The position numbers and the translations under genes are program-made. From the NCBI GenBank assembly GCA_030430165.1, contig JAUIGL010000039.1, positions 1 to 55,760 of the forward strand: a stretch of 55,760 nt of DNA, in the 5' to 3' direction. Position 1 is the first letter of the stretch. Every line of letters starts with the position of its first letter. This document shows positions 27,278 through 36,545 of this stretch, piece after piece. A model generated the notes under the pieces. The model searched no databases. It was not told where the DNA came from and saw nothing but the letters and a program-made list of their open reading frames with translations. The DNA is from a bacterium. GTDB taxonomy: Bacteria > Desulfobacterota > Binatia > HRBIN30 > CADEER01.

Positions 27278-28737
27278 GCTTCGCCACCGCGGCTGCCGCG
27301 AGCGTCGAGACGCCGCCGGAAGTAGCCCATGATCTCCCCGTACAGCAAGCGGCCCGCGACGCCGTCCTCCGAGCCGGCTTCGATCGTGGGATTGTCGTTG
27401 ATCTCCATGACGAACGGTTCGCCGTCGACCTCTTTCACGTCGACTCCGTAGAGGCCGTTGCCGACCTCGCGCGCTCCGTCGAGCGCGGCGTCGAGTACGC
27501 TGGGCGGGACCTGGTCGAGTGGCACGGAGTCGACACTGCCGTAGCGCCTGGTCCCCTTGGCTTCGGCGTTGATGATGCGCCAGTCCCCGGGAGCAAGGTA
27601 GTATCGGCAGGCGAAGAGGATCTTGCCGTCGAGAATACCGATCCTCCAGTCGAACTCCGACCGAACGTAGGCCTGTGCGATGACCAGCTCCGACGCCTCT
27701 AGCATACGATCGAGATGCCGGCGCAACTGGTCGCTATCGGTGACCTTGACGACTCCGCGCGAGAACGCGCTATCGGGCTCCTTCAGCACCGCCGGCAGAC
27801 CGATCCGCGCGACGATCGACTCGACGGTGTCGTTCTGGATGACCGCGGTGGGCGGGCTGGGAATCCCCATGCGGAGGAACAGCTCGGCTTGGTACACCTT
27901 GTTGGTACAACGCACGATCGACTGCGGATCGTCGATCACGACCAACCCCTGCGCCGCCGCGCGCCGCGCAAAGCGGTAGGTGTGGTGGTTGACCGCGGTC
28001 GTTTCGCGAATGAAGAGCGCGTCGAATTCGCCGATGCGGCCGTAGTCGTCGCGGCCTATCGTGATCGCATCCATCTCCAGCTCGCGCGCGGCGCGTATGA
28101 AGTGGTCGATGGCGGCACTATCCGAGGGCGGTTCCGGCTCGTCTCCGAGAAGGATCGCCAGATCGTAACGGTACTTGCGCGGAGAGGGCGCGCGTCTGGG
28201 CCGAGTGAAGTAGGTGGCGGCCCGTTCCATCACGAAATTGCGGTGTGGGTCTGGGATGTCACTGGCCGCCAGCATGCGGACTCCCGTCAGCATCCAACGC
28301 GAGTTGCGCGCAAAGCTGGCGCGTAGGAACGGAGCCGGGAACTGGTTGAAGATCGCCTGGCTGAGCCGGTCGTAGCGCGAGGCTAGGTTGCGGCCGAAGT
28401 AGATACTGAGCTCGAAATCGTCGGACCTGAGGGGCTTGAGTTGCTGCTGGATCAGTTTGTCGAGCCCGTCCGAAACGATGCGGATGAGGGGCGACAGGCG
28501 CAGGTCCTGCAAAGTGGCCACCGACGGCAAGGTTCGGTGTCCGCGCGCTTCCGCCAGCAGCGACACATAGTAACCGGTCGATTGGTATGCGTAGGTCCGG
28601 CACATGTTGACGACGAGCGCCCGCCGCCTTTCGGAGAAGGTCGGGTCGGTCAGGTAACTGCGCGCCGAAATCACCTCGGCACCTTCGATCTCGAGCGGCC
28701 AGCGGCGGGGGTTCTCGATGACGATCAAGACGGACAT
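27274..28737 (-). CDS. RimK-like ATP-grasp ligase with RLAN-type N-terminal domain
   Basis: The 487-residue protein starts at ATG 28737; the frame is open further but without family similarity. The N-terminal roughly 150 residues resemble the RimK-like ATP-grasp N-terminal (RLAN) domain. It is followed by a pre-ATP-grasp segment and an ATP-grasp domain, with VLKEPDSAFSRGVVKV (phosphate-binding loop region), AQAYVRSEFDWRIGILDG and, at the end, MEINDNPTIEAG, the Mg-binding Glu/Asn motif. RimK relatives ligate amino acids to carboxylates. It is first of a three-gene operon with the GCS2 ligase and the amidohydrolase, a combination known from many bacteria and thought to make a small peptide-like metabolite. 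Confidence 0.88.
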
Positions 28738-28931
28738 GACGGTCTGCCTCGCGGCGGTTGGAAGGTCGTGGACGAACGCAACGTGGTTCCGATCGATGCG
28801 TCCAATACTAGCGTATACGATGAGAAACCAGCCGGGTCGGCTAGTCCGGCTCACGCTGCAATCCACCAAGTCAGCGCTCGACGCAAGGAGCGCTCATTCT
28901 CGGCCCGTGGCGCTCCGCTTGACCCCCTGAA

Positions 28932-28954
28932 GTCCCCCCTTGGCAAGGGGGGAC
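28932..28954. repeat. Short hairpin repeat, family C, copy 1
   Basis: GTCCCCCCTT, a 3-base loop and AAGGGGGGAC form a perfect 10-bp stem. The same sequence with the same flank (CCCCCTGAA) recurs at 30956-30978, and both are preceded by CGACGCAAGGAGC some 30-50 bases upstream. It lies in the 297-base gap between the ATP-grasp gene and the SGNH hydrolase gene; nothing else is visible there. Confidence 0.88.
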
Positions 28955-29034
28955 GGCGTTCCGGCTGGAGCCGTGCCCCGGTTGCGAGTCAAACTGCCCC
29001 GCCGCCACCAAACGACCGCCACGGCAGTCGGGTG

Positions 29035-30207
29035 CTACTCGTCGAGCAGGCCTCGCTGGTCGATCTCGCGGGCGATCGCTTCGGCGAGGATCCGGTTGCC
29101 GTTGGGCGTCAGGTGGGCGCCGTCGAGAAAGACGTCGGTCTCGGCTTCTCCCGTCTCGAACAGGATGTCGCGGTAGAAGTCGAAGTACTCGTGGCCTCCT
29201 TCGCGCAACAACTGACGCAGCAGGTCGTAGCGGCGGAAGTAGCGCCAGTTGCGCTCGACCGACTTGAGGTGCTCGCCGATCGGCAGGAGCACGAACAGAA
29301 TCTTCGCGCCAGCTTGCTCGGCCTCCGCCTCCATGCGGGCGAAGAGCTCAGCGATCACCGCCTCGAGCTCTTCCGGCCCGAGCTTGACCGGGTCGCAGAA
29401 GAGGTGGATCAGGTCGAGCGCGCGCTCCTTGTCGCTCCACAGCACGCGAAACAGGAGGCTTTGCGCCAGGTGATCGATGCAGTTGTCGGCGAGTAGGTCC
29501 GGATTGTGGCGAACCAACTCACCATCCGCGCCGGCGCGGAACAACGGCTTGCTGTGGCCCCAAGCGTACTCGAGCCCGGTGACCTCGTAGTCGTTGCCGG
29601 TGAAGATGCCGACCACCACCAGCTTCGGCCGCAGGTGCGGCAAGACGCGAGACAGGTACAGGTAGTCCTGGTCGATGGAATAGCCGGATACGGCGATGTT
29701 GAGCACCTGCTGGTCTTCGAGGATGCGGTCGAGCTGGGCCGCGGCGGTCTGGTCGTCGTCGACACCGAAACCGTACATGATCGAGTCGCCGACGATGACG
29801 ACGTGATCGCGGTCGGGGTCGACGGCGTCGCCGCGCTGGCCGACCCGGTCGGTGACGTCGGGCGGCGCCCAGCCGAGATCGCTGTCGTAGCTCTGGTTCT
29901 CCAGCGTCAGGTGGCGCGGCGCGATGCGCACCGCCAGCGCCAACACCACCACCACCGCCACCGTGATCGACGCAGTTCCCAGCGCCAGCACGATCTCGCG
30001 ACGCCTGCGGTAGAGAACCCCGTGCCCGGGGGAGCCGACCGCTAGGGAGACGAACCAGGCGGCGGCGCCGACCATCAGCAACACCGCGAGCAAGGTCATC
30101 CCCCTCGAGCTCGGGGTGACCAGGTCGAGGCCGAGACCGAACAACAACCCGGCGGCGAGGAGTTTCCAGCGCAGCCTGCGGCTACGGACCGGCTTGTCGT
30201 CGCTCAT
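29035..30207 (-). CDS. Membrane-anchored SGNH/GDSL-family hydrolase
   Basis: The 390-residue protein has three N-terminal hydrophobic segments (about residues 15-35, 37-55 and 70-95), then a periplasmic SGNH domain. Block I is VIVGDSIMYGFG with the catalytic Ser, block III is IFTGNDYE, and block V is LDGAHLTPNGN with the Asp/His pair. Such enzymes add or remove O-acyl groups on glycans and lipids. The start ATG 30207 overlaps the stop of the upstream lipoprotein gene (ATGA), so the two are coupled. Substrate unknown, probably a cell-surface glycan given the many sugar enzymes in the window. Confidence 0.86.
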   Translation of the reverse strand: MSDDKPVRSRRLRWKLLAAGLLFGLGLDLVTPSSRGMTLLAVLLMVGAAAWFVSLAVGSPGHGVLYRRRREIVLALGTASITVAVVVVLALAVRIAPRHLTLENQSYDSDLGWAPPDVTDRVGQRGDAVDPDRDHVVIVGDSIMYGFGVDDDQTAAAQLDRILEDQQVLNIAVSGYSIDQDYLYLSRVLPHLRPKLVVVGIFTGNDYEVTGLEYAWGHSKPLFRAGADGELVRHNPDLLADNCIDHLAQSLLFRVLWSDKERALDLIHLFCDPVKLGPEELEAVIAELFARMEAEAEQAGAKILFVLLPIGEHLKSVERNWRYFRRYDLLRQLLREGGHEYFDFYRDILFETGEAETDVFLDGAHLTPNGNRILAEAIAREIDQRGLLDE

Positions 30208-30698
30208 TCCGAAACCAGCCGCCAGCGGCGGTCGACCGTTGCCAGGCGCCATCCCGCCTCGGTCTCCTCGAACACCGCGCTGCCTTCGACCGTCTTGGTC
30301 ATCCCGGCGGCGTGCTCACCTGGTCCGAGCAGCCGCACCAGGGCGAGATCGCGCTCCAGCTCTTCGACCGGCGACCCGGCTCGCCGATGGCGCTCGACCA
30401 AGTCGTCGCGCGGCTCGAGCGCGAGCGGGCGGGTCAGCCGCAAGTCGGCCGCGTAGCGCATGTCGTAGAGGCTGATGCCGAAGCGAACGTGATCGTCCAG
30501 CTCCTTGTACTCGCCGCCCTCGACCGCGAAGCGGGTGACCTCGAACACCCCGTCGCCGAGGGCTCGCAAGGCCACCTCGGCGTCGCTCGGCGAGCCGTCG
30601 AACGGCTTCGGCGGCGGCCCGGCCGAGCGGTTGCACGCGGCCACAGCCAGGCAAAGCGCCGTCGACCAGGCCAACGCACTGACGATTCGATTGGTCAC
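30204..30698 (-). CDS. Small predicted lipoprotein
   Basis: The 164-residue protein has a lipoprotein signal (ALAWSTALCLAVAAC) and then an unrecognised mature domain: an acidic helix DAEVALRALGDGVF, a two-strand part and an EAGWRLATVDRRWRLV end typical of small beta-barrel accessory proteins. GTG 30698 is chosen because it gives a compact signal peptide; TTG 30719 is also possible. It overlaps the SGNH hydrolase gene by 4 bases, so it may work with that enzyme. Confidence 0.72.
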   Translation of the reverse strand: MTNRIVSALAWSTALCLAVAACNRSAGPPPKPFDGSPSDAEVALRALGDGVFEVTRFAVEGGEYKELDDHVRFGISLYDMRYAADLRLTRPLALEPRDDLVERHRRAGSPVEELERDLALVRLLGPGEHAAGMTKTVEGSAVFEETEAGWRLATVDRRWRLVSE

Positions 30699-30852
30699 GC
30701 GAGCGAACCTAGCCCGCAATATTCATGAATTTCCAGCTGGAAGCCGCTCAAAGGTGGGGCCGCGTCCGCACCCGATCCCCGGCCCTATCCCACGAAGGTG
30801 GCAGTGGGTCAGGTTGAATTGCATACAGTTTGCGAAGGACGCATCCCCGGCC

Positions 30853-30875
30853 CCCCCTCCTTACCAAGGAGGGGG
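30853..30875. repeat. Short hairpin repeat, family B, copy 1
   Basis: CCCCCTCCTT, ACC, AAGGAGGGGG is a perfect 10-bp stem with a 3-base loop, followed by GTTAG. An identical copy lies at 30997-31019. Both are in the gap 30699-31058. Confidence 0.9.
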
Positions 30876-30955
30876 TTAGGGGGAGGTCAAGCTGCGACGC
30901 AAGGAGCTTCCTTGTTACCGATCTCAGCTCGCGCAACACTGCTGACCCCCCTGAA

Positions 30956-30978
30956 GTCCCCCCTTGCCAAGGGGGGAC
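30956..30978. repeat. Short hairpin repeat, family C, copy 2
   Basis: GTCCCCCCTT, GCC, AAGGGGGGAC is a perfect stem matching 28932-28954 except in the loop; the upstream CCCCCTGAA flank is shared. Confidence 0.9.
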
Positions 30979-30996
30979 GAGTTTTGGCTCTCCGCC

Positions 30997-31019
30997 CCCC
31001 CTCCTTACCAAGGAGGGGG
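30997..31019. repeat. Short hairpin repeat, family B, copy 2
   Basis: It is identical in stem and loop to 30853-30875. It ends 39 bases before the radical SAM start at 31059, so it lies in that gene's leader. The 360-base gap 30699-31058 holds three such hairpins and no supported gene. Confidence 0.9.
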
Positions 31020-31058
31020 TTATGGCGGTTGACCCTTACTTCGCCGCGGTGTTAGCCC

Positions 31059-32573
31059 ATGGTCATGGAGCGTCGCCAATGGCTCGCGCCGCAACCGCCG
31101 AGTCGTGAAGCGGCCGCCGCCGCGGCAGATCAGCCGCAACAGCAGCATCCGGCCCCGGAGGCCAACGGAGTGGCGTTGCGGGCGGTCCCTCCAGGCTCGG
31201 CACGCGACCAGGCAGTGCGGGCGATCGCCGAGGCGGTTCGCGGCATCGGCCTCGGCGCCAGTCCGGCGCCGAGCAAGGCGTCGCAGCTCGGCATCGAGCT
31301 CAGCGACGCCGAGCGCAACCGCTTGTCGATCTTCGTCGAGCCGGCGAGCGGCGATGGCAACTATTACAAACGCAACGACGCCCTCGGGCTCTGGTACTCG
31401 GGAGCAGACTCGGACGCACCGTCGTGGACCCGGCCGGCCCTCGCCGCCGCCACCGACCAGCTTCTTTCCGACCGCCACGCGGCACTCGCCGCGGAGCTCG
31501 CCGAGTGCGCGAAGTCGCCCGCCGCGCCGGTCCCGGCCGCGACCGAATCCGAGCCCGCCGACGAGCCGTCCGCTCCCGCCTCGTACAAGCGCGATTACGT
31601 GCTCGGCGCGAGCGATGTCGAGACCTTCTTCCACGTCGACTACGAGTACGAGGAAGACGCCGAGGTCGAACAGCCGCCGACGTGCCGCATCGGCATCATC
31701 TACCAGTGCAACCAGACCTGCACCTTCTGCCAGCTGGCCGAGATGAACACCCACATCCCGCCCGAGCGCATCTACGCGGCGCTCGACTCGAGCCGCGAGA
31801 AGGGCGCCACCCGGGTGATCATCACCGGCGGCGAGCCCACCATGTGCCGCCATCTCGTCGACTACATCCGCTACGCCCGGGCACACGGCTTCGAGACCGT
31901 CGAGATGCAAAGCAACGCCATCGTCCTCGACAAGAAGGAGCGCGCCGTCGCATTGCGCGAAGCCGGGCTCACCGATGCGCAGATCTCGTTGCACGGACCC
32001 GACAGCGACATCAGCGACAAGCTCACCGCGGCGCCGGGAACGCACCAGCGAACCCTCGCCGGGATCGGCAACCTGCTCGATGCCGGAGTCCGCGTTCTGC
32101 TCAATCACCTCATCTTCAAAGACAACGCGCACCTCCTCTCCGACTACATCGACATGGTCGAGCAACGCTGGGGCCAGCACCGCCACCGGCTCATTCTCCA
32201 GTTCCACACTCCGCTCAACGAGTTCGCTCGCATCGAGAACGCGCGCCGCCACATCGCCCGTTACAGCGACTATGCCGAACGACTGCTCGAGACGATCGAC
32301 AAGGCGCGCGAGCTCGGCTACCGCGTGCAGGATCTCGGAGATCCGACCGGCATCCCCGCCCTGTGCGTGCTCGACGCCGATTCGAAGTACCTCGGCCCGA
32401 TCCTGTCGCAGGCAAAACGGCCGCGCTTTCACCGCTGGGAATCGGGCTGGGTGACGCGCGTCGCCGCCTGCGCGGCCTGCGACCTCGCCGACTCCTGCAT
32501 GGGCATCCCCAAGCCCTACCTGGCGGTTCACGGCGATGGCGAGTTCCGCCCCGTGAAGTTGCCCGAAAACTGA
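31059..32573 (+). CDS. Radical SAM protein with Ala/Pro-rich N-terminal extension
   Basis: The 504-residue protein has about 200 residues before the barrel: a Gln/Ala/Pro-rich leader, a middle segment with SDAERNRLSIFVEP, and an acidic YEYEEDAEVE stretch. The cluster motif is C217-N-Q-T-C221-T-F-C224, followed by RVIITGGEPTMC with the GGE motif that binds adenosylmethionine, then AQISLHGPD. A late Cys group (VAACAACDLADSCMG, about residues 466-480) may bind a second cluster, SPASM/Twitch-like. ATG 31059 or 31065 could start it. Four G/C-rich hairpin repeats lie upstream. Substrate unknown. Confidence 0.87.
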   Translation: MVMERRQWLAPQPPSREAAAAAADQPQQQHPAPEANGVALRAVPPGSARDQAVRAIAEAVRGIGLGASPAPSKASQLGIELSDAERNRLSIFVEPASGDGNYYKRNDALGLWYSGADSDAPSWTRPALAAATDQLLSDRHAALAAELAECAKSPAAPVPAATESEPADEPSAPASYKRDYVLGASDVETFFHVDYEYEEDAEVEQPPTCRIGIIYQCNQTCTFCQLAEMNTHIPPERIYAALDSSREKGATRVIITGGEPTMCRHLVDYIRYARAHGFETVEMQSNAIVLDKKERAVALREAGLTDAQISLHGPDSDISDKLTAAPGTHQRTLAGIGNLLDAGVRVLLNHLIFKDNAHLLSDYIDMVEQRWGQHRHRLILQFHTPLNEFARIENARRHIARYSDYAERLLETIDKARELGYRVQDLGDPTGIPALCVLDADSKYLGPILSQAKRPRFHRWESGWVTRVAACAACDLADSCMGIPKPYLAVHGDGEFRPVKLPEN

Positions 32574-32589
32574 GTCGAGCCAACGCACC

Positions 32590-33036
32590 ATGACGGCACG
32601 GCGGTACCTGGCGCTCGTCTGTCTCGCCACCTTCTGGCTGACCGGGCGCATCCTCGGCGAGTTCTACCCATTCAGCCCGCTCGGCATGTTCAACGCGACC
32701 GATACCGCCGCCAGCCGCCTCTTCGTCGTCGACGCAGCCGGCACCGCGCGCGACATCGGCAACTACGTCGACTGGCGCTGCGACGGCGAGCTCGTATTCG
32801 AGCCCAGCGGCGACGACTGCCCGGAATACCCTTACGCCGCCTACGACGAAATCGTCCTCGATCACATCCAGTCGCACCCGGCCGGGGCCGCCGCCGCGGC
32901 CGGCGAACCGCTCGAGCTCAAGCGCCGGGTGTTCGAAGTCCCCGATGCGACCGGCCCGGTCGAGGTCACCGACTGCCCGATCATGAATTGCACCGCGCGA
33001 CGACGCGAACCCTCGTTTTGGATCCCACGGCTCTGA
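32590..33036 (+). CDS. Small membrane-anchored protein of unknown function
   Basis: The 148-residue protein has an N-terminal helix (YLALVCLATFWLTGRIL) followed by GEFYPFSPLGMFN, a motif region seen in proteins that pair with HTTM-like membrane proteins. It then has an exported domain with four cysteines (WRCDG, DDCPEYPY, TDCPIMNC) likely to form disulfides. Its 3' end overlaps the next gene by 49 bases in another frame, so the two are probably expressed together. I do not recognise its family with confidence. Confidence 0.68.
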   Translation: MTARRYLALVCLATFWLTGRILGEFYPFSPLGMFNATDTAASRLFVVDAAGTARDIGNYVDWRCDGELVFEPSGDDCPEYPYAAYDEIVLDHIQSHPAGAAAAAGEPLELKRRVFEVPDATGPVEVTDCPIMNCTARRREPSFWIPRL

Positions 33037-33941
33037 GAATCTGGCGCGGCACTCTGCTCTTCATCACTTGCGCGGAGTGTACGGTGCAGCTGTCGGCAGC
33101 CTACTGGCAGGGCCAGTTCCGGCCGTTGCCGGTCGGCGCCCCCTACGGCTGGGTGGCGCACAACCTGCCAGTGGCGCTCGCGGTCGGCGCGGTTACGCTC
33201 TTCGCCCTGTTCCGCTTTCTCGGTTCGGCCGGCTCGCTCGCCGCCGGCTTCGTCGCCCTCGCCGGCCTCAAGATCTGTGGCGAGACCTTCGAACGCGTCT
33301 TCGCCGTCCACCACCAGGACTTCTACCAAGGCGGCATCATGCTGCTCGGCGCGGTGGTCGGCGAAACCTACGCCCGTATGGTGGGGGTCCGCGCCGAAGC
33401 GGATGACGAACAACGCCTGGAGACGCGGCGCTTCGGCATGACCGGGACCGTCGCCATGCTCGGCGCGTCCTATATGGCCGCGGGCACCAGCAAGTTACTC
33501 GGCGGCGGGGTCAGCTGGGCGACCTCCTCGGCAGTGCGCCTGATGATCCTATCGCACAGCGACGTCGAAGGTGGCCTGATCGCCACCGCGATCCCCAACT
33601 GGGCGGCCGACAGTCCCTACCTGTGCATCGCGCTCGAGTTCGGGACGCTGATCGTTCAATTGGGCGGGTTCATGCTGATCGTCGGGCCGCGCGCGCGCCG
33701 CCTTTGGGCGGCGCTGATCGTCGCCTTCCACGCCGGGATCTACGTCACCAGCCACATTCTGTTTCTCTCGCCGATGTTGTTCGCCGCGGTGGTGGCGATA
33801 CCGTGGTCGCGCATCCTCGGCATCGACCACTCCAACCTCCCCGGCGAGCTCGAGCAGCAACGACCGGCGAGCCGGCAGCTTGCACTGGTCGCGCTGGCTT
33901 TCGGCATGGTCGCCGCCATGCGCATCGGCCACGGCTGGTAG
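32988..33941 (+). CDS. Polytopic membrane protein (HTTM-like)
   Basis: The roughly 317-residue protein has about seven or eight hydrophobic helices. A His-containing AVHHQDFYQGG loop and a late SHILFLSPMLFAAVVAIPW segment resemble horizontally transferred transmembrane (HTTM)/vitamin-K carboxylase-like membrane domains. No soluble catalytic domain is seen. The start is uncertain: TTG 32988 is the first in frame, and TTG 33018 is an alternative without overlap. It follows the small anchored protein, with which it probably forms a unit. Confidence 0.7.
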   Translation: MHRATTRTLVLDPTALRIWRGTLLFITCAECTVQLSAAYWQGQFRPLPVGAPYGWVAHNLPVALAVGAVTLFALFRFLGSAGSLAAGFVALAGLKICGETFERVFAVHHQDFYQGGIMLLGAVVGETYARMVGVRAEADDEQRLETRRFGMTGTVAMLGASYMAAGTSKLLGGGVSWATSSAVRLMILSHSDVEGGLIATAIPNWAADSPYLCIALEFGTLIVQLGGFMLIVGPRARRLWAALIVAFHAGIYVTSHILFLSPMLFAAVVAIPWSRILGIDHSNLPGELEQQRPASRQLALVALAFGMVAAMRIGHGW

Positions 33942-33964
33942 AACGCGGTCGCTCCAGGAAGCCG

Positions 33965-34663
33965 CTAAGCGGCGCTGAGCCGGCGGGCGACGATGCGGCG
34001 GAAGATGCGCGCGCCGTCGGGGAAGCTGCTGAGCCGGCTCTCGCCGTGACCGCGCGGCGCGCGCCGAACCGGCACCTCGATCACCTTGCCGCCGGAACGC
34101 AACACGCCGAGCAGCAGATCGACCTCGATGTCGAAGCGGTTGGCGCTGAGCTGCATCGAGCGCAGGGTGCTCGCACGCACCGCCTTGAACCCCGCCTGGG
34201 TGTCGGTGAGCTCGGTCGCGAACAGCAGGTTGACCACCGAGGTGAGGAAGCGATTGCCGCCCTTGTTCATCGGCGTGATCGCGCCAGGGGCGAAGTGGCC
34301 CTTGAAACGCGAGCCGACGACCAGGTCGACGCCAGGGGCGAGCGCCTCGAGCAGGTTGGGAATCTCGGCAGGGTCGTCCTGCCCGTCGCCATCGATGAGG
34401 ACGACGATTTCGCCGCGCACCTCCGGAATGCCACGGCGGATGGCGGCGCCCTTGCCGACGTTCGACTCGAGGCGCATCACCCGCGCCCCGGCCGACTCGG
34501 CGACCGCCGCCGTGCCGTCGGTCGAGCCGTCGTCGACCACCAGCACCTCGCAGCTCGGCAGCGCCGCGAGAGCGCCGCTGACGACGTCGCCGATCACCGG
34601 CCCTTCGTTGTACACGGCGACCAGCACCGTGACCGCGGGCCTTCCTGTTCCGTTCTCGCTCAT
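33965..34663 (-). CDS. GT2 family glycosyltransferase (DPM1-like)
   Basis: The 232-residue soluble GT-A enzyme has VLVAVYNEGPVI, VLVVDDGSTDGT, VLIDGDGQDDPAE (metal-binding DxD) and VVGSRFKG, then TDTQAGFKAVRAS, the set of dolichyl/polyprenyl-phosphate mannose or glucose synthases. It lacks C-terminal membrane helices, as in soluble Dpm1-type enzymes. Start ATG 34663 has GAGGGGG directly upstream. It follows the PIG-L deacetylase and SDR epimerase on the same strand, so the three probably act in one glycan or glycolipid pathway. Confidence 0.88.
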   Translation of the reverse strand: MSENGTGRPAVTVLVAVYNEGPVIGDVVSGALAALPSCEVLVVDDGSTDGTAAVAESAGARVMRLESNVGKGAAIRRGIPEVRGEIVVLIDGDGQDDPAEIPNLLEALAPGVDLVVGSRFKGHFAPGAITPMNKGGNRFLTSVVNLLFATELTDTQAGFKAVRASTLRSMQLSANRFDIEVDLLLGVLRSGGKVIEVPVRRAPRGHGESRLSSFPDGARIFRRIVARRLSAA

Positions 34664-34705
34664 CCCCCTCGCTTTGGCAGCCTCGTCCAATTTCTCAGCG
34701 GACTG

Positions 34706-35368
34706 CTAGGCCCGTAACACTACACGACCTGCTACGGCAAACGCTTCGGCAGCCGCCTCGCGGATCTGCGACCCGCGCACCCGCGCCAGGGAGCGCACCA
34801 CGTCGGCGGCCAGATAGGGGCGCCCGCCGAAGTCCTGAGTGCGGTAGCGTTCCACCATGCGAACCTTCGCCTCCAGCTCGCGCTCGCCGATCTCGACGTA
34901 CACGGCCGGCGAAAACTCCCCCAGATCGTTGTTGGGGAACTCGCCGGCCAGTAACGTCGTATGCGCTTTGAACACCCTGCGCGCCTCGGCCGCCACCTGG
35001 CGGTGGTCCTGGTTGGTGTCGCTGGCGGCGTGGGTGACGACCGCGTCGTAGTCGCCGCGCAGCGCCTCCATGGCGGCGTATATGTCGGCGCGACGCGCCT
35101 CGAAGGCGCCGCGACAGGCTGGCAGCATTTCGCCCGAGTGGTCGACCGGCGCGTGACCGGTCTCGGCCGCCAACCACTCTAGATTCTCGCGAAACTCGGC
35201 CCGCGCGCGCTCGGCGACGCCGTCTTCGAGCACGCCGCGGTGGTCGCTGAACACCAGCACGCCAACCGCGCGGCGCTCGAAACAGGCGCGCGCCAGAAAG
35301 CCGCCGGCAAAGAGCTCGATGTCGTCGCAGTGGGCGCCGACGAAGAGGATGCGATCGGGAAGCTTCAC
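34706..35368 (-). CDS. PIG-L family zinc deacetylase
   Basis: The 220-residue protein begins with GTG 35368 overlapping the epimerase stop (GTGA). The family's metal motif AHCDD is at residues 12-16 (usually AHPDD), followed by IELFAGGF. TNQDHRQVA carries the later His ligand. PIG-L/MshB/BshB-type enzymes remove N-acetyl groups from sugars such as N-acetylglucosamine conjugates. Its coupling to an NAD-dependent epimerase and a GT2 suggests production of an amino-sugar glycan. Confidence 0.9.
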   Translation of the reverse strand: MKLPDRILFVGAHCDDIELFAGGFLARACFERRAVGVLVFSDHRGVLEDGVAERARAEFRENLEWLAAETGHAPVDHSGEMLPACRGAFEARRADIYAAMEALRGDYDAVVTHAASDTNQDHRQVAAEARRVFKAHTTLLAGEFPNNDLGEFSPAVYVEIGERELEAKVRMVERYRTQDFGGRPYLAADVVRSLARVRGSQIREAAAEAFAVAGRVVLRA

Positions 35369-36303
35369 GCCGGCTTCCGGCGGATGTGTCCGGCTTCGAA
35401 CATCCACTCCGCGGCGCGGCGCAATCCCTGATCGAACGGTGTATCCGGCACCCAGCCGACGCGCGAACGCAGCCTGTCGACCGATGCGCAGCGGCGCACC
35501 ACTCGATCCCACGAGCGCGGCGCCTCGAGGTGCATGCGGCTCTCCGGCATGTCGAACAGGTCGAGCAACCGTCGCCCCAGGTCGACGATCGGGATCTCGA
35601 CCCCGGTGCCGATGTTGATGACCTCGCCGAGCGCCCGCGGCGCGTCGAGCAGCACCCGCACCACGTCGTCGACGTAGGTAAAGTCGCGCGTCGCCTCTTC
35701 GCCGAAGATGCGGATTCCTCCCTCGGCACAGTCGAGCGCTTGGATCATGTTCGGCACCGCGTTGCGGTAGCGCCCCGGCGGATCGCCCGGGCCGTAGACG
35801 TTGAACAGGCGAAAAATGGCGAAGTCGAGGCCCGACGAGCGAATGTAGGTCTCGCCGACCTGCTTGCTGATCGCGTAGGGCGTGTACGGGCGGGTCGGTC
35901 CGTCTTCGTCGAACGGCACCGGGACGTCTCCGTACGAGGAGGAGGAGCCGGTGTAGACGAAGAGGCCGCAACCGACCCGGCGCGCCATCGCCAGCACGTT
36001 GAGGGTGCCCTCGATGTTCGAGCGCATGTCGATCGTCGGGTACTCCATCGAGAGCTCGTTGGCGAAGGACGCCGCCAGGTGGTAGACGCGGTCGAAGGGC
36101 CCTTCGGCGACGCGCTCGAGGTCCTCGGCAAGGCGAATGTCGCCGTGGATGAAGGTAATTCGGTCCCAGACGTCGTCGATCAGGCGGGTCGAGCAGGACG
36201 CCGCTAGGTTGTCGACGACGACGACCTCGTGCCCGGCGGCAACCAGGGCGCGGACGAGATTCGAGCCGATGAACCCCGCCCCCCCAGTCACGATTACCTT
36301 CAT
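35365..36303 (-). CDS. NAD-dependent epimerase/dehydratase (extended SDR)
   Basis: The 312-residue protein starts at ATG 36303 with MKVIVTGGAGFIGSN, the dinucleotide-binding glycine motif. It has HLAASF after strand 4, YTGSSSSYG with active-site serines, and catalytic Y143-A-I-S-K147, then FRLFNVYGPGDP. This is the layout of UDP-glucose 4-epimerase/GDP-mannose dehydratase-type sugar-nucleotide enzymes; the reaction cannot be fixed further. The frame is open upstream, but that stretch is Arg/Pro-rich and unlike the family. First of a three-gene group with the deacetylase and GT2. TATAAG on the minus strand at 36349-36354 could be its -10 element. Confidence 0.9.
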   Translation of the reverse strand: MKVIVTGGAGFIGSNLVRALVAAGHEVVVVDNLAASCSTRLIDDVWDRITFIHGDIRLAEDLERVAEGPFDRVYHLAASFANELSMEYPTIDMRSNIEGTLNVLAMARRVGCGLFVYTGSSSSYGDVPVPFDEDGPTRPYTPYAISKQVGETYIRSSGLDFAIFRLFNVYGPGDPPGRYRNAVPNMIQALDCAEGGIRIFGEEATRDFTYVDDVVRVLLDAPRALGEVINIGTGVEIPIVDLGRRLLDLFDMPESRMHLEAPRSWDRVVRRCASVDRLRSRVGWVPDTPFDQGLRRAAEWMFEAGHIRRKPA

Positions 36304-36545
36304 CGCGGCGCCGTTCGCGCCAGACCCAGAAAGAGCACCCACGACCGACTTATAGCGATTGCCGCAACGGCAAAAAAGGGCTGATGTAGCGGGGGTCGGG
36401 GGCACCAAGGAGCCGGGTTTTTGGCAAACGAGAGGACACGGGCGGGCCCCTCTAAACCCTTGCACCTGCGCCGCCGGCTTGCTCTGGTGCCGGTACCGGA
36501 CTGCCGTGCGAACGCGTACCCGATCCGGCCACAATCGAGCGCAGA

